Shown here in pieces: positions 35,348 through 47,380 of a DNA stretch of 64,000 nt. Each line of letters begins with the position of its first letter. Positions within the stretch are counted from its first letter, which is position 1. The notes under the pieces are model-generated. The model did not search any database. It saw only the letters and a program-made list of their open reading frames with translations, and was not told the DNA's origin. The stretch comes from Buddleja alternifolia. Taxonomy: Eukaryota > Streptophyta > Magnoliopsida > Lamiales > Scrophulariaceae. The DNA is taken from positions 15,918,568-15,982,567 of the forward strand of contig CM033400.1 in NCBI GenBank assembly GCA_019426215.1, given 5' to 3'. Both the position numbers and the translations under genes were made by a program.

Positions 35348-36605
35348 TGTTGTATGCCCAACGAGCCATTTGTTGGCTTGAACACGGCTTGATGGGATTA
35401 GTGTATTCGAACACGGCTCGTATTAATTCGATCACATGGGTTTTTACTCGGTGGCTGTCAATGATTGGATTACTGATTATGATAGTATTCTTGAGCTTAG
35501 ACCTGAGGAGTCACAGACACAGTGTGCTTGTGACGTTGGATTTTGTCATGAGAGTAGTTAGGCCTAATTCACCTATTGGTGGGGCTGACCTCGAAGTGCG
35601 TTCCAATGGGCAAGTATTCACTGTCTCGAAGGTAAACGAGAAATACCTATGCAATCATAGGTAAATAGATTAGAAGTCTCTGGCCAGAGCTGATAAACTA
35701 ACTCGTGTTTGACACGGAGAGTAGTTCGATAATATTATATTATTATGGTTTTTAGCATAGCATCAAGTCCTATGAGTTTGATATATTCCATGACTCTCAC
35801 TCGATCGGGACACGTTAATGAAGGGCTTATACTCACACGGTACTCATAATCTAGAGGTTCGTAATGACATAGTCATTTCGTATTCGGTTAGGTTACGATG
35901 TGGGTCCACGTCTTGGCTAGGTGTCACCCACATCCTTTGGTGTCCTCCAATTATCAATCAAGACGAACCTAGAGAGTCACGCTATAAAGGAATATACAAG
36001 AAAATCAAGTATTGTATTTGGAGGGCGTTTTGGTAATTTGTCCTTTGGAAGGACGAATTAATTAATTGGACGAATTAATTTAATTGGTTGTTTAATGGGA
36101 TTAAACATAGATGAATAAATTAATTATGTTGACTTAGTCATCTAAAAATATTAATTAAATATTTATTTATTTATTTAATTAGAATATTAATTTAGTATAT
36201 GTATATATTTAATTAGATTAAACATTAGATGATTAAATTAATTGGATTAAGTTGATTTAGTCAACTTAGCCCAATTGAAGTCCAAAAGGCCATAGTGGGC
36301 GTGTGACATGGGCTTAAGTTGGAGGATTTATTTAATCCTCCAACACAAGCTCTAGAGTCAATTAATTTAATACAATTCATATAACGAGAAATCCTCCACT
36401 AGAAAATACAAGAAGGAACAAGATAATTTTCTCTTTGCTAGCCGCCTATGGGAGATGAAGAAGAAGATTTCCCGGAGTCCGTTCCTGCACGGTGATCTAG
36501 AGACGGTACACTTGAACCGTTGGAGATTGAAGATTTGCAAGGATCAAATTTGAATACGCGAACAGTAAATTTTTCGTATTCATCTTTTTCATGTTTAAAT
36601 CGACG
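35348..36605 (+). repeat. Truncated Copia-type LTR
   Basis: Starts TGTTGTATGCCCAACGAGCC, the same opening as 3756 and 7021 read on the minus strand. It shares 'cgatcacatgggt', '..tgtcaatgattgg' and other blocks with 40129-41477 and 61195-62778. It lacks the terminal CA. Short ORFs (35341-35664, 35818-36036) are not credible. Confidence 0.6.
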
Positions 36606-37154
36606 AAAGGTGCTATCCACTATGCTTTGATGTGCACGTGCACTCCAGGAGAGTCATATGGAGTGTATGTTAGGTATAGTCTGATTGTACAACGGAACAG
36701 ATGGCAGTCGTCAAGGGATCTATCCAGGGCTTACGGCCTGGCATTTTCTATGTTGTTGTGTAAAGCTGAATGATCCATGAAAGTCTCTGTCCAGAGCATA
36801 ATCTTACAAGAGGGATTGGTGATCCTGGCTTAAAAGACAAAATCATTCGTGGAACCAGCATAGTCATAGTTGCCGAGGTTACTAGAGTTTCGACCGTTGC
36901 CAAACCCTAAACCTTAGACTGGAAAAAATATGGAAGGATTCAACTCACATGAAGATCAAAATCTGGATAGGTTTGCTTTTCATCATTAACATCTAGGTAA
37001 GTCATGGCGACGTTGCTAGACATTGATCCATGGCCAATAGGTGCCTTGGATTAATTGGTGAAGTTACTCCAGGGCCTAATTAATTATTAAGAATAATTAA
37101 TATAGCCTATGGGAAAGGACTTATTGCTTGCTTGTTAATGAGCCTAAGGGGTCA
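36606..37154 (+). repeat. Fragment of the element D LTR family, plus orientation
   Basis: Reverse-complement similarity to about 6020-6580: 'gtgcacgtgcactcc', 'ggatctatccagggct', 'aaatctggatagg', 'tgctagacatt'. It ends where the G3 LTR begins. Confidence 0.6.
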
Positions 37155-38409
37155 TGACAGGCAAAAACCTAGCAAGTGCACTAGATCGTGCAAGTAATGC
37201 AGTGGATTTTAAGTCTGGATTATCATACCCAAGGGACAAACGTATTTAAGTATTGAAACTACTGTATTACCTAATTCCAAGTTAAATCAAATATTTAAGG
37301 TGTGATTGTGTAATTAAAATAAAACAAATTAATTATGTAAAACACGTAGAGATTGAAAAATTAGAGAGAGGGAGATAACAAGACACACGATCCAACCAAA
37401 CTACTCCTTATCGATTATGAAGCGTGTTATTCAATTATTAACTCATCATGCTATGGCGGAAGGTCCTGAATTTTACACTACCCAATCCCTTGGTATAGTG
37501 AATCTAAATTTATTAAAGATCTCCTATATCCCTATATGAGAATTCAATTAAAAAACATGCATTAACAAGATTTAATAGATTCCCCATTACCAGAAGACTA
37601 CACGAATGAATCAAATCTATCCCTAGACAATTCTAAGACGTGATGTTCGATTGCTCAAGCATCCTCAACTTATATCCTCTCAGAATCTAAGCTAAGCAAT
37701 TTATCAAACAAGTGGTGATCAAGCACTCATACGCATTAAACACGACAAATTGAACATATAGCATGCCAAGACATAATCACAAATAAAACTTCATAAATAA
37801 TAACTCGTAGTTTGGTCTTCACATGGCCTTAGTTAAAGAATTTAGTTCATAGTTGAAGATAAAGAGCAATCAAAATTCCTAAAAGACATGTTCAAGAATG
37901 AATCTTTAAAAGAAAGTGAAAAAATCTCCTTATCACAATCTTGAATTCCTTGATGTTGCTTGAATTCTCTGTTTTTGTACACAAAATTGGAGTCTCCAAG
38001 CTTTTTTTTTTTGCTTCCTATAGTTTCTCTTGCTTCCCTAAGTTTTTCTCTCAATACGCGTGTTGTAAAAAGTGTGGAATTCTATTTTTTAGCCCTAAAA
38101 TGCATATAAATAGTTGTTGTACGGGGACGGAATGCTGCGACATCAAAATCGGGATGCTGAGGCATCACAGTGTAAAGCTAAAACAGCCAGTTAACACAAG
38201 GATGTCGCGGTATCTCTGATGTGATGCTGTGGCATCACCCCTATGTTGACATTTTCCTTGATTTTTCTCCCATCTTTTGGATCCAATGATGCTCTATAGA
38301 TACACACAAATAAAATAAATCAAGGTATAATGTGTGATAAAATTCACTAGAAAATGAGCCAAATCCAAGAAAAGAGGCACCTGAAAAGGCGTAAAATACG
38401 AGCTTATCA
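37155..38409 (-). repeat. 3' LTR of Gypsy remnant G3
   Basis: About 1255 bp. The minus strand starts TGATAAGCTCG and ends at TGACAGGC (plus, 37155). The plus-strand opening 'gcaagtgcactag' and the block 'catggccttag' match the G2 LTR, so this is a shorter related Athila-type LTR. The polypurine tract follows at 38410-38423. Confidence 0.7.
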
Positions 38410-40128
38410 ACACCCCCAAACTTGAGTTTGATCATCCTTGAGCATAGAAAATAAAATACATCCATAAGCTCAATGAATTGTTTTTACAACTCCAACACAT
38501 AAACGTAAGAGACTACCCCTTAAAACAAGATTTATGAAAAATTACTCATTAATAAAAAATATTCAAGATTCATATGTCTCAAAAATCTCCATCATTACCC
38601 CCAACTCATGACTCCCATGTTTTTGCTATGTCAAGAATTCAAATTTGGCAAGATTAAGCAAACAAATCAAACTTATTGACATAAATCAACTTCGAAATCA
38701 TAAAACTTATTTAAATGCACAGTACACGATAACCATGATCAAAATTTCTTTTCGGCTTGTAATGTAGGGCTCAGGTGTTGGCTTGGTTAGGAAAAATATG
38801 GATGAAAGTGACTAAAGGTTTAGAGAGCCTAAAACTCGATATCCTCAAGCTATACTCACTAAATACGCATCATACTCAAGATTCTCACCACTTTTTCCCT
38901 CTTTCTTTTTTTCTTGTTTCGAACTCACAACCCCCAAACTTATTTCTTGTCGATATTGGGTTGTGTACAAGTTAAAATATCTAACCAATGATCATTGAAG
39001 CATCACATATATAGCCTAGTCGAGATTTTTTTTTCTATTTCTCCTCTTTTTTTCTTTTTTTTTTCTCGACTATTTTGGCTAAACTTTATTCAAGTGCTTC
39101 TCATATCCTTATCTTTTATCTAGTATGACTCAAAACCTTTATCAATCCTCAAAATAAACTAACGTCAACCTCCTTACTCTTATGTGCACGAGACAACAAA
39201 ATTCACACCCAATCATAGCTAAAAGATATCAAGTTCTACACTCTCATAGCCGGGTAATTCATTCCTTGTTTCTCTTCTAGGCTAAATGGTAGTTGATGCA
39301 ATTCATGAAAGACAGTCGAATGGTGGTCTATAGTGTGCCTAGCACACCCCATTCTTATCATTAAGGCTCAAATAAAGGTCTAGAGATAATGAATATACTG
39401 CAGGCAAACATAAGAATAAAGACAAATCAAAGATGGCCTAAATCATGTCATGGTCACGCGATGTCTATGCAATCATCAAAGTGAAACAACCGTAGAAGTT
39501 CTATGTCTCGAGTCCTCTAAAATTCACATAATCTCAACTAACACGAATATAAAGACACAAACTAAACATGTTGATCTCAATTAAGGGGTTTTGACTCGGA
39601 ACAATTTGAGACAACAAATTTTTCATGCTTTATCAAAAGCAAATAATTGTTCATAAAAGATTATTCAAAGGGTTTCACTTGCGAAAATGTGTACAAATTG
39701 TAAAAAAAGAAATCGGGCACAAAAAATATAAAACATGCAAATGCCATTCATGTATCCCACCTCAAACTTAAAAAGTAACATTGTCCCCAATGTTATAATA
39801 AGAAAGTACGAAGAGAGTGAAGATACTGCCCTGATTGGAGAATTTGAAATCAGAAGTTGTGTGTAGTGCATCTGAAAGATCCTGGGTGATGCAGGGCCAC
39901 CGCCACTCCCAAACTTATTTGCAACCTATACAAAAATAGAGAACCCATAAAAAGGAACAAGGCAGATGAACCGACTCAACAACGAAAGAAAAAGGAAACA
40001 TACGCGATAAAAACAAAAACTAAACTAACAGAAACGAAAAGCAAGCAAAAAGATAAAAGCTTGGGTTGCCTCCCAAGAAGCGCTTGTTTAAAGTCATTAG
40101 CTCGACTCCTATGCACTGCTCATGGTGG
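38410..40128 (-). mobile_element. Gypsy remnant G3: 3' noncoding region
   Basis: Same layout as G2. The polypurine tract (minus AAGTTTGGGGGTGT) is at 38410-38423, with a partly decayed hairpin GATCA-TCCT-TGAGC (38430-38443). A perfect hairpin AACATTG-TCCC-CAATGTT is at 39777-39794 beside a polypurine-like copy (39757-39769). The hairpin CTTGGG-TTGCCT-CCCAAG is at 40060-40077, followed by 'gaagcgct..tttaaagtc.ttagctcgact', as next to the G2 pol stop. Pol would lie further right but is displaced by the insertion at 40129. No ORF of note. Confidence 0.75.
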
Positions 40129-41477
40129 TGTTAGATGTATGCCCTCTATGTCTATGAGGAATTAGATTGAGAAGTGCTTTTATAAGTTATTTGTACAAAC
40201 TATTTATTGGTTCTATTTATAGAATAAAAGTGTTAATTTTGTTCATATAAATCTAATGCCATTTAAATGTATTGAACAAATAAGTCCTTGAGATTTGAAG
40301 ATAGACTTTCCATCTCTTATGGCCAAGAAGAGGCACTGGAAGAGTCAAGTGCTTAATCTCTTAAACCGGGAGTTCGCGAGTTAAGAAATTTTAATTGGGC
40401 ATTAAAATTCAACTCGTATGACACCTACTTTGACGAGGAAGTGCCAGTCGTACACTGATTAGATAGTGGGAGCTGGTGTCATGAATATGATTAATAGAAT
40501 TAACATATTTGAACTCGACTCGCATTAATCCGATCACATGGGTATTTACTCTTTGACAGTCAATGATTGGGATTAAGATTGCGATAGTATGTGTGAACTT
40601 TAGATATGAGGAGTTGTTTATAATGTGCTTGTAGTATTGGATATGTTATTAGAGTAGTTAAACCCGTATCACCTGATAGGTGGGGTCGACCTCGAAGTAT
40701 GATCCACATGGTGCATTTGACATTGTAAGATAACTGCCAATATGGGATTCACCATCTCGACAGTAAATGAGTATCTGACCTGTACGATCATAAGTAATAG
40801 AAATTACAAAGTCTTTGGCCGAAGCAAATAAACTAACTAGTGATGGTCATTGAGGGTAGTTTGGTAATTTTGCATTATTATGATTACCGAGTAAAACATC
40901 AAGCTTTATGAGTTTGACGTACCATAACTCTTATTTGATCGGGTCACATCGGTGAAGAGTTTGTACGCATATGGAAGTCGTAATCAAGGTTCGTGATGAC
41001 ATGTTCATCTCGTATTCAATTGGGTTACAATTTGGTTCCACGGTGTTGGCTAGGTGACAACCTCATCCTTTGGAATCCTCCCATTGCCAATTAAATTCAG
41101 TCTAGAGAGTCGCTCTTTGTGAAGAAAAGGAATATTTCCATGCTAAGGATATATAGGTAAAATCACATTAGATGTGATTGACTGACAAAATGGATGGCAT
41201 GATTTAATGAAGATATTTAATTTGATTAAATAAATTAATTAAATCATATTAATTCATAAGTTAAATTAATCGAAAATTAATTTATACGTTGAATTAAATT
41301 AATTAGATAAATTTTAATTGGATTAATGTAATTAATTAATTGTCAATTGAATTGGACTTGGATTTAATTAATTACACATGGGCTAAGATGGAACAAAGCC
41401 CGGAAGCCCATCCCGATATAGCCTAGCGGCCGCCCCCTCTCAGTTAAACCTAGAGGTTCTACTTGTTGGGTTCCGTG
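40129..41477 (+). repeat. Copia-type LTR interrupted by element A
   Basis: Starts TGTTAGATGTATGCCC. It shares 'aggaattagatt' with the solo LTR 25999-27777 and 'ggaagtgccagtcgtacact' (40440-40459) with element C's LTR. It ends abruptly at the A LTR, with the rest presumably beyond A's far end, off the window. It is inserted in G3. Confidence 0.6.
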
Positions 41478-43046
41478 TGTTAGGAATTCCATGTTAGATG
41501 TTTTGATGATGACAATTAGGAGTTTATGTTAGACCCCAAAATATGTAAATTTGATTTTAGTAGAAATCATGTATAAACTTTGAAGCGTTAGATTTGTAAT
41601 AGGCTTTATAGGATTCATTCTGTTTTATTCTAGATTGTTAGGCTAAGTAGTCTTAGGCTAAGCGTCTGATGAATTCTGAGTGAGCTTATCAGTAGTTAAG
41701 TTTGAAGACTCACGCGCCTGAAGTCTGAATGAAGATGAAGTTTCCAAGAGTTAATATCCAGCTATATCAAGCGTTACCTTATTAGGCAGAAGCAATTCAA
41801 GGATGGATAAGCGTCTATCAATGATGGATTTCACCTGAATTTATTTCCAAGTCCAGAAGGAGTTTAATGCAATTATTCTCAGAGCATTAAACACCAACGG
41901 GTATTTAATTCAAATGCATTAAATGCTGATAAGAGCATTAAATGTGATAAGCACTTTTCAAACATACGGAGAAGCCACCCTATTGGACTGTCAACTTTTC
42001 ACAGACTGCAGCATCAACTTTTGTGCAGCAGATTTTCAACAAAAAGGACAAAAGTTGTTCACTTGCGGAAGTGAGAGACACGCGCCTGTGCATGTGTCAA
42101 ACAGACATTTTTTCCAAGAATGTCTATAAATAGGACTTTAACAACAAGCCAAAAATAACGATCAATTCCAAGACAAATTGTTGTTGCATTAAAGTCTCAT
42201 TCCTTAAACTCTCATAAAAGCCAGAATATTCCAGCAAACATTCTCCTTGCTTTTCTTCAATTCCTGAGACAGTCAACCAATATCTCAACCATTCTTTTTG
42301 AAGAAACCCACACTACTATTGAGATATTCACAAGTTGTTTGAACTTCACCAAAATCAAACAAACCGTTTAGAAAAACCCCATCCAAGCCTCGCAATCTAT
42401 GTGAAGTCGAAGTTGGATACTTGCATTATTTCTGGGTGAAAGAAGCAAGGGGATAGAAGTGATTTGGAACAGAAATCTGTGTGATCAAGGAGCTCAAGTC
42501 ATCAACATCCATCTCTCCCTAATTTGTAGAAGTTTCTGTGTGATTCTTTGAGAACCATCTTAGTGGATTGCCTCCAAGTGTTCGAGGAGAAGAAGGACCT
42601 AGTTGGGATTACACCACCCAACGAACCTTACAAATATCGTGCTCTTTACTTTACAGTCATTCTTCATATTATTATATCTTTGTATAAATCTGCTAAGTAA
42701 AACTCAAGTGAACGCTAAGCAACTAAAACATTTTCTTGTGACGCTAAAGCTTTCAAAAGAGAAGACTCTAAAATTATTCCGCTGTGCTAACACTAATTAA
42801 ATAACTGAACGCTTAAACCTATTTGGTTAAAGTATTCAAATCTTAAAGTCTAAGTTAACTTTCTAAAACAGTCTTCATCAAACGCTTAGCTTAAGCGTCT
42901 ATATTTAAAGTAAACGCTTAGTCAAGCGTCTATATTTCAAGCGTCCAAAATATTTTAATACGAATTTTTTTGAAGTCGAAAAAGATTTCAGGGTCTATTC
43001 AACCCCCTCCCTTCTAGACCCTTTCGTATGCCGCTTGGGACCAACA
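41478..43046 (+). repeat. 5' LTR of SIRE-like Copia element A
   Basis: 1569 bp, TGTTAGGAATTCC...GGGACCAACA. It is homologous along its length to the two B LTRs (opposite strand). TATA candidate TATAAATA at 42125-42132. The GACGCTT/AAGCG word is frequent, especially at 42710-42960. The left target-site base run would be CCGTG; the partner is off the window. Confidence 0.85.
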
Positions 43047-43048
43047 AG

Positions 43049-43060
43049 TGGTATTAGAGC
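43049..43060 (+). promoter_or_regulatory. Element A primer-binding site (mutated)
   Basis: TGGTATTAGAGC, one C-to-T change from the initiator tRNA-Met complement TGGTATCAGAGC. It lies two bases after the LTR. Confidence 0.85.
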
Positions 43061-43146
43061 GGTTAAAGTTGAAATTTTTAAAATTTCCAAGCGTAACAGC
43101 TTGTTTAGATCCCTTTTCAAAATTTAGTTGCTTTTAGCTTTTTTTT

Positions 43147-45295
43147 ATGGCATTTTCTAAAGTTCCTAAGTTGACCGAGTCAAACTATGACTCATGGAAG
43201 GTCAAAGCTTTTACATATCTTTGTTCATGTGATGATGAAATGTGCGATATTATTTCAGATGGACCAATACAAATTCTGAAGGTTATTACCAGAGCGCCTA
43301 GAGCTACAGAAGAAACTTCAGATGGCTATGTTGAGAAGCCTAAACAAGAATGGTCCACTGATGAGTGTCGAAGAGCAAATTTGGACAATTTTGGTCAAAA
43401 TGCTTTGTATACAGCTATTGGTGACAACGACAATTTATTCAACAAAGTTAAATTATGTAATACCACTAAAGAAATTTAGGATAAGTAGGCTATAATCAGT
43501 GGTGGATCAGCTCAAATCAACGAAAATAAACTCTCCATTGCTCGAGAAAAATTCAACAGCTTTAAGATGGTGGTTAAGATTCACAGCTCTTGTTATGGAA
43601 CTTACATCATTAGGAATGGATTGGCAAAATAGAGAAATGGTGGTTAAGATTTTCAGAAGTCTACCTAGTAGATTCTTTATGAAGACAACCGCAATGAGAG
43701 AATCAAATATGTTGGATTTTTTAAGTCCAGAAGACGTCTTTTCAGAACTGAAGGCAATTGAGTTTGAGTTAAACTCAGCTAGTGACGTTGTGAGTAGTTC
43801 GGTAGTTGAATCTGGAGCGCTCATAGCATCAATCAAGGGTAAATCGGGTAATAAGGTAAAAGGTTCAGATATCAGTGAGGATGAGGAACTAGAACTTCTA
43901 AATAGATTCAGAAAGTTCTTGAGATATGAAAAGAAAGGAAGTAGTCCTAAGCATCAAGGACACAGTTCATATCAAGCGCCTGCTCCAATACATCAACAGT
44001 TTCAAGCTCCTCAGTATTCTGTTCCTACATCCCAAGTGCTTATTTAATACCAAGTGTCTACACAAAATCTCTCAGCGCCCGTGGTCTCAAAACCACACAA
44101 TGCAAGATTAACAAATGAACCAAAGATGAAAACTAATCTGTGTTATAATTGCAGGAAACCAGGGCACTATCAGGTAAATTATCCTTATCCAAACGTATAT
44201 AAGCCTTCAAGGCAGGATTACTTGGATAGAAACCAATTCAGGAGCAACCTTTGTCAACAAGGTTTGCTAGCGGAATCAGAACAAGCATCCGCACCTGAAG
44301 ACCTGGAGTCTTCAGAAGAAAGTAGTGATGATGATGAGCCAGTTGATGATTCAGAGCTCATTTGTCTCATGGCCAAAGATGATGAAGCGTCTCCTGAGGT
44401 AAACACTGAATTGTCTCTTCCTCTTTCTTATGAAGAATTACTTGACAAAGTCAAAGAATATTATAATGATTGTCAAGTTGCCGCCAAATTATACCAAAAT
44501 CACTTTGATATTATATCATCGCTCAAAAGTGATAAAGTGACGCTCAAAGCAGAATTGCAAGTTTAGCAACAGTGCATTGAGAAAAACTAATTGCTTGAGA
44601 GTGAAATAATCCAGTTGAAAAGTGATCTTGATATGATAGTCAAGAGAGAAGCTGAGCTGATTGCCAGACTTACTAAATCAGAACATCTCGTCTCATCATT
44701 GTCTAAAGTGTCAAGAAAGCTAGACAATGTGACTAAGGTAACAAGGTTATTTGGGGAAAAGACCGGTTTAGGATGCAATAAATTCGGTAAACAATCAAAC
44801 AAATCAAATGTTACGGCAAACAACAAAGGAAAGGGTAGTTTCTTTGTTAAAGAAAGTTCACAAAGACAAACGCTAAATGAACCAAGTGACAATGGTAAGA
44901 GGCCAAATGAGAAAGCCAAGGTTGACTCAGGCAAAGGAAAGGCGAAAGCAAATGATTCACAAAGAAAGGTTCATCCAAAAGCTCAAAAGGCTATAGATAA
45001 ACCTAACCACTGTGAGTCAAGCGCTAAGCGTCCAGCATCAAAAGTGCACCCTAAGCCAGCGCCAAGGAAATACCAGTGTCAATATCCACAACGGTCTAGA
45101 TCATATTATCGCTAGTATGATGATTATGACTATATCTATGATTATGATTACTATTATAATCGAAGATATTACTATACACCCAAACAACACACACAACATA
45201 ATGTGAAACCCAAGAAGGCTAGGCAAATATGGATTCCTAAAGTTCTAATTCAAACTAACAATGCTACTAATGGTAAAGGACCCAAGCAACAATGG
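43147..45295 (+). pseudogene. gag: Gag pseudogene of element A
   Basis: Colinear with B's 733-residue Gag from the start MAF.KVPKLTESN. It is broken by several in-frame stops: Trp to TAG (about 43477), Leu to TAG (about 43486), Gln to TAA (about 44045), Gln to TAG (about 44564), another Gln to TAA (about 44588) and Tyr to TAG (about 45113). It is also broken by a frame-changing rearrangement near 43567, where a patch identical to 43637 onward replaces the expected sequence. The zinc knuckle CYNCRKPGHYQVN has its last Cys changed (TGT to TAT). It cannot make Gag. Confidence 0.9.
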
Positions 45296-45333
45296 GTACC
45301 TAAATAGAAATAGAACTTCCTTTTTGATTGCAG
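45296..45333 (+). other. 38-nt gag-pol spacer (GT...AG) of element A
   Basis: Starts GTACCTAAAT, ends TTTTTGATTGCAG, and is followed again by GTACCTAG. Length and ends are the same as in B (57291-57328). Removing it would join gag to pol in frame. Confidence 0.6.
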
Positions 45334-47380
45334 GTACCTAGAGCTAATGCCAATACATCTGTTTGGTACTTCGATAGTGGATTGTCAAGGCACATGACTG
45401 GTTCCAAAGATCTTCTGATCAACTATCGAGCTGCCAATGGTCCTCCGGTTGTATTTGGTGACAACTCCAAAGGTAAAACCAAAAGGTATTGGTACTGTGC
45501 ATAGGGGGAACATCATGATAAGTGATGTTTATTATGTTGAGGGTCTAAAGCATAATTTATTAAGCATAAGTCAATTTTGTAATAAAGGCTTTGAAGCCAT
45601 ATTCCCAAGTGACTATTGCTATATAAATGACGCTAAGACTAAGTCTACTAAATTGAAAGGTAAAAGAACAAACAATGTATATTTGGTAGATTGGGGTTCA
45701 ACACTTAATAACAACCCAACTTGTTTTGTTGCTAACAATGAATCTAAAACGGGTTGGTTATGGCATAGAAAAATGAATCACCTCAACTTTAAGACAATCT
45801 CTCAGCTTATAAATCTAAATCTTGTAGAGGGATTACCAAAAGGATTATTTCATAAGGATCGCGTTTGTGACGCTTGTCAAATGGGCAAACAAGTCAAATC
45901 ATCCTTCAAGAGAAAACCTCATTTATCTACCTCTAGAATACTTGAACTACTTCACATAAATTTGTTTGGACCCGTTCAAACGATCAGTGTGAGTGGTAAA
46001 AAGTATACTTTGGTGATAGTGGATGATTTCTCTCGATTCACTTAGGTGGAATTTCTTTCATCCAAAGATGAAACATGTGACAAGTTAACAACGCTTATTC
46101 GGTAACTTCAAACATTGAAAAATCTTAAAGTTGTAAGAATAAGAAGCGATCACGGTACTGAGTTTACTAACAAGGTTGTTGAGAAGTTTTGTGCAGAGAA
46201 TGGAATACATCATGAGTATTCAGCTCCCAGAACTCCCCAACAGAATGGTGTTGCTGAGCGTCGGAACAGAATGCTCAAGGAAGCTGCTAGGACAACGTTA
46301 GCAGAGTCCAAGCTTGCTCCTAGGTTTTGGGCCGACGCGATCAATACTGCCTGTTACACTTAAAACAAACAGCATGGGAAAACTCCATATGATCTGTGGA
46401 AGGGACCTAAGCCAAATGTTTCATACTTTCATGTCTTTGGTTCTAAATGTTTTATCCATAATAATGGATCCCAAAGCCTAAAGACATTTGATCCTAAAGT
46501 GGATGAGGGAATCTTTCTAGGCTACGCCAAAAATGGAAAGAATTTTTGCATCTTAAACAAGATCAAATCGAAGGTTGAAGAATCTATTCATGTTGTTTTT
46601 TATGATGCTAACCAAGAACCGAGTAAGGTTAATGTGAATGATGTAGGAGTTGAAGATCTATGTCATCAAGCGTCTAAGATTACCATTGATGATGATAGTG
46701 ACGACGATGATGAGATCTCAGTGCCACCTCCTAAGATTACTCGTGAGGATATTTCGAATAACAATGCAAGATCTACTGATGATCATGAAGAAAATGATCA
46801 TCGAGAGCGAACAAGGATTGGTGAACTTGAAGCGCCTATGCAAGAGGGAAGTCAAGCGTCTGATCGTCAAGCGCCTGTCCAACCTCTTAACCCATTCCAA
46901 CCAGATAGACTATGGCTGCGTGATCATCCACCTGAGCAAATTATTGGAGATATTAAAACGCCTGTTAGGACTAGAGCCGCTACATTTAATGAGGCTATGT
47001 TCGCAAGCTTTCTATCTCAAATGGAACCTAAGAAAGTGGATGAAGCGCTAAGTGATCCAAGTTGGATTGAAGCCATGCAAGAAGAGCTGAATCAATTCGA
47101 GCGTAGTAAGGTTTGGACGCTAGTACCAAGACCAACTCACCAAGGAGTTATTAGAACTAGATGGGTATATAGAAACAAGATGGATGAGAATGGCATTGTG
47201 ATAAGGAACAAAGCTAGACTCGTTGCTCAAGGATATTCCCAAGAAGAGGGAATTGACTTTGATGAGACATATGCTCCAGTCACCCGTCTTGAAGAAATTC
47301 ACATGTTTCTAGCGTATGCAGCGTTCAATAAGTTTACGGTGTATCAGATGGACGTAAAGAGTGCCTTCCTGAATGGTAAA
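45334..47380 (+). pseudogene. pol: Pol pseudogene of element A, 5' part
   Basis: Carries the protease region (FDSGLSRHMTG, expected [10 protein letters not shown]), GAG pre-integrase zinc motif and integrase core up to the start of RT. A frameshift near 45479 ('aaaccaaaaggtattgg') and stops at about 46046 (Trp to TAG), 46103 (Gln to TAA) and 46362 (Gln to TAA) break it. It ends at the RT motif [10 protein letters not shown], where element B inserted; the next codons reappear at 61165. Confidence 0.9.
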
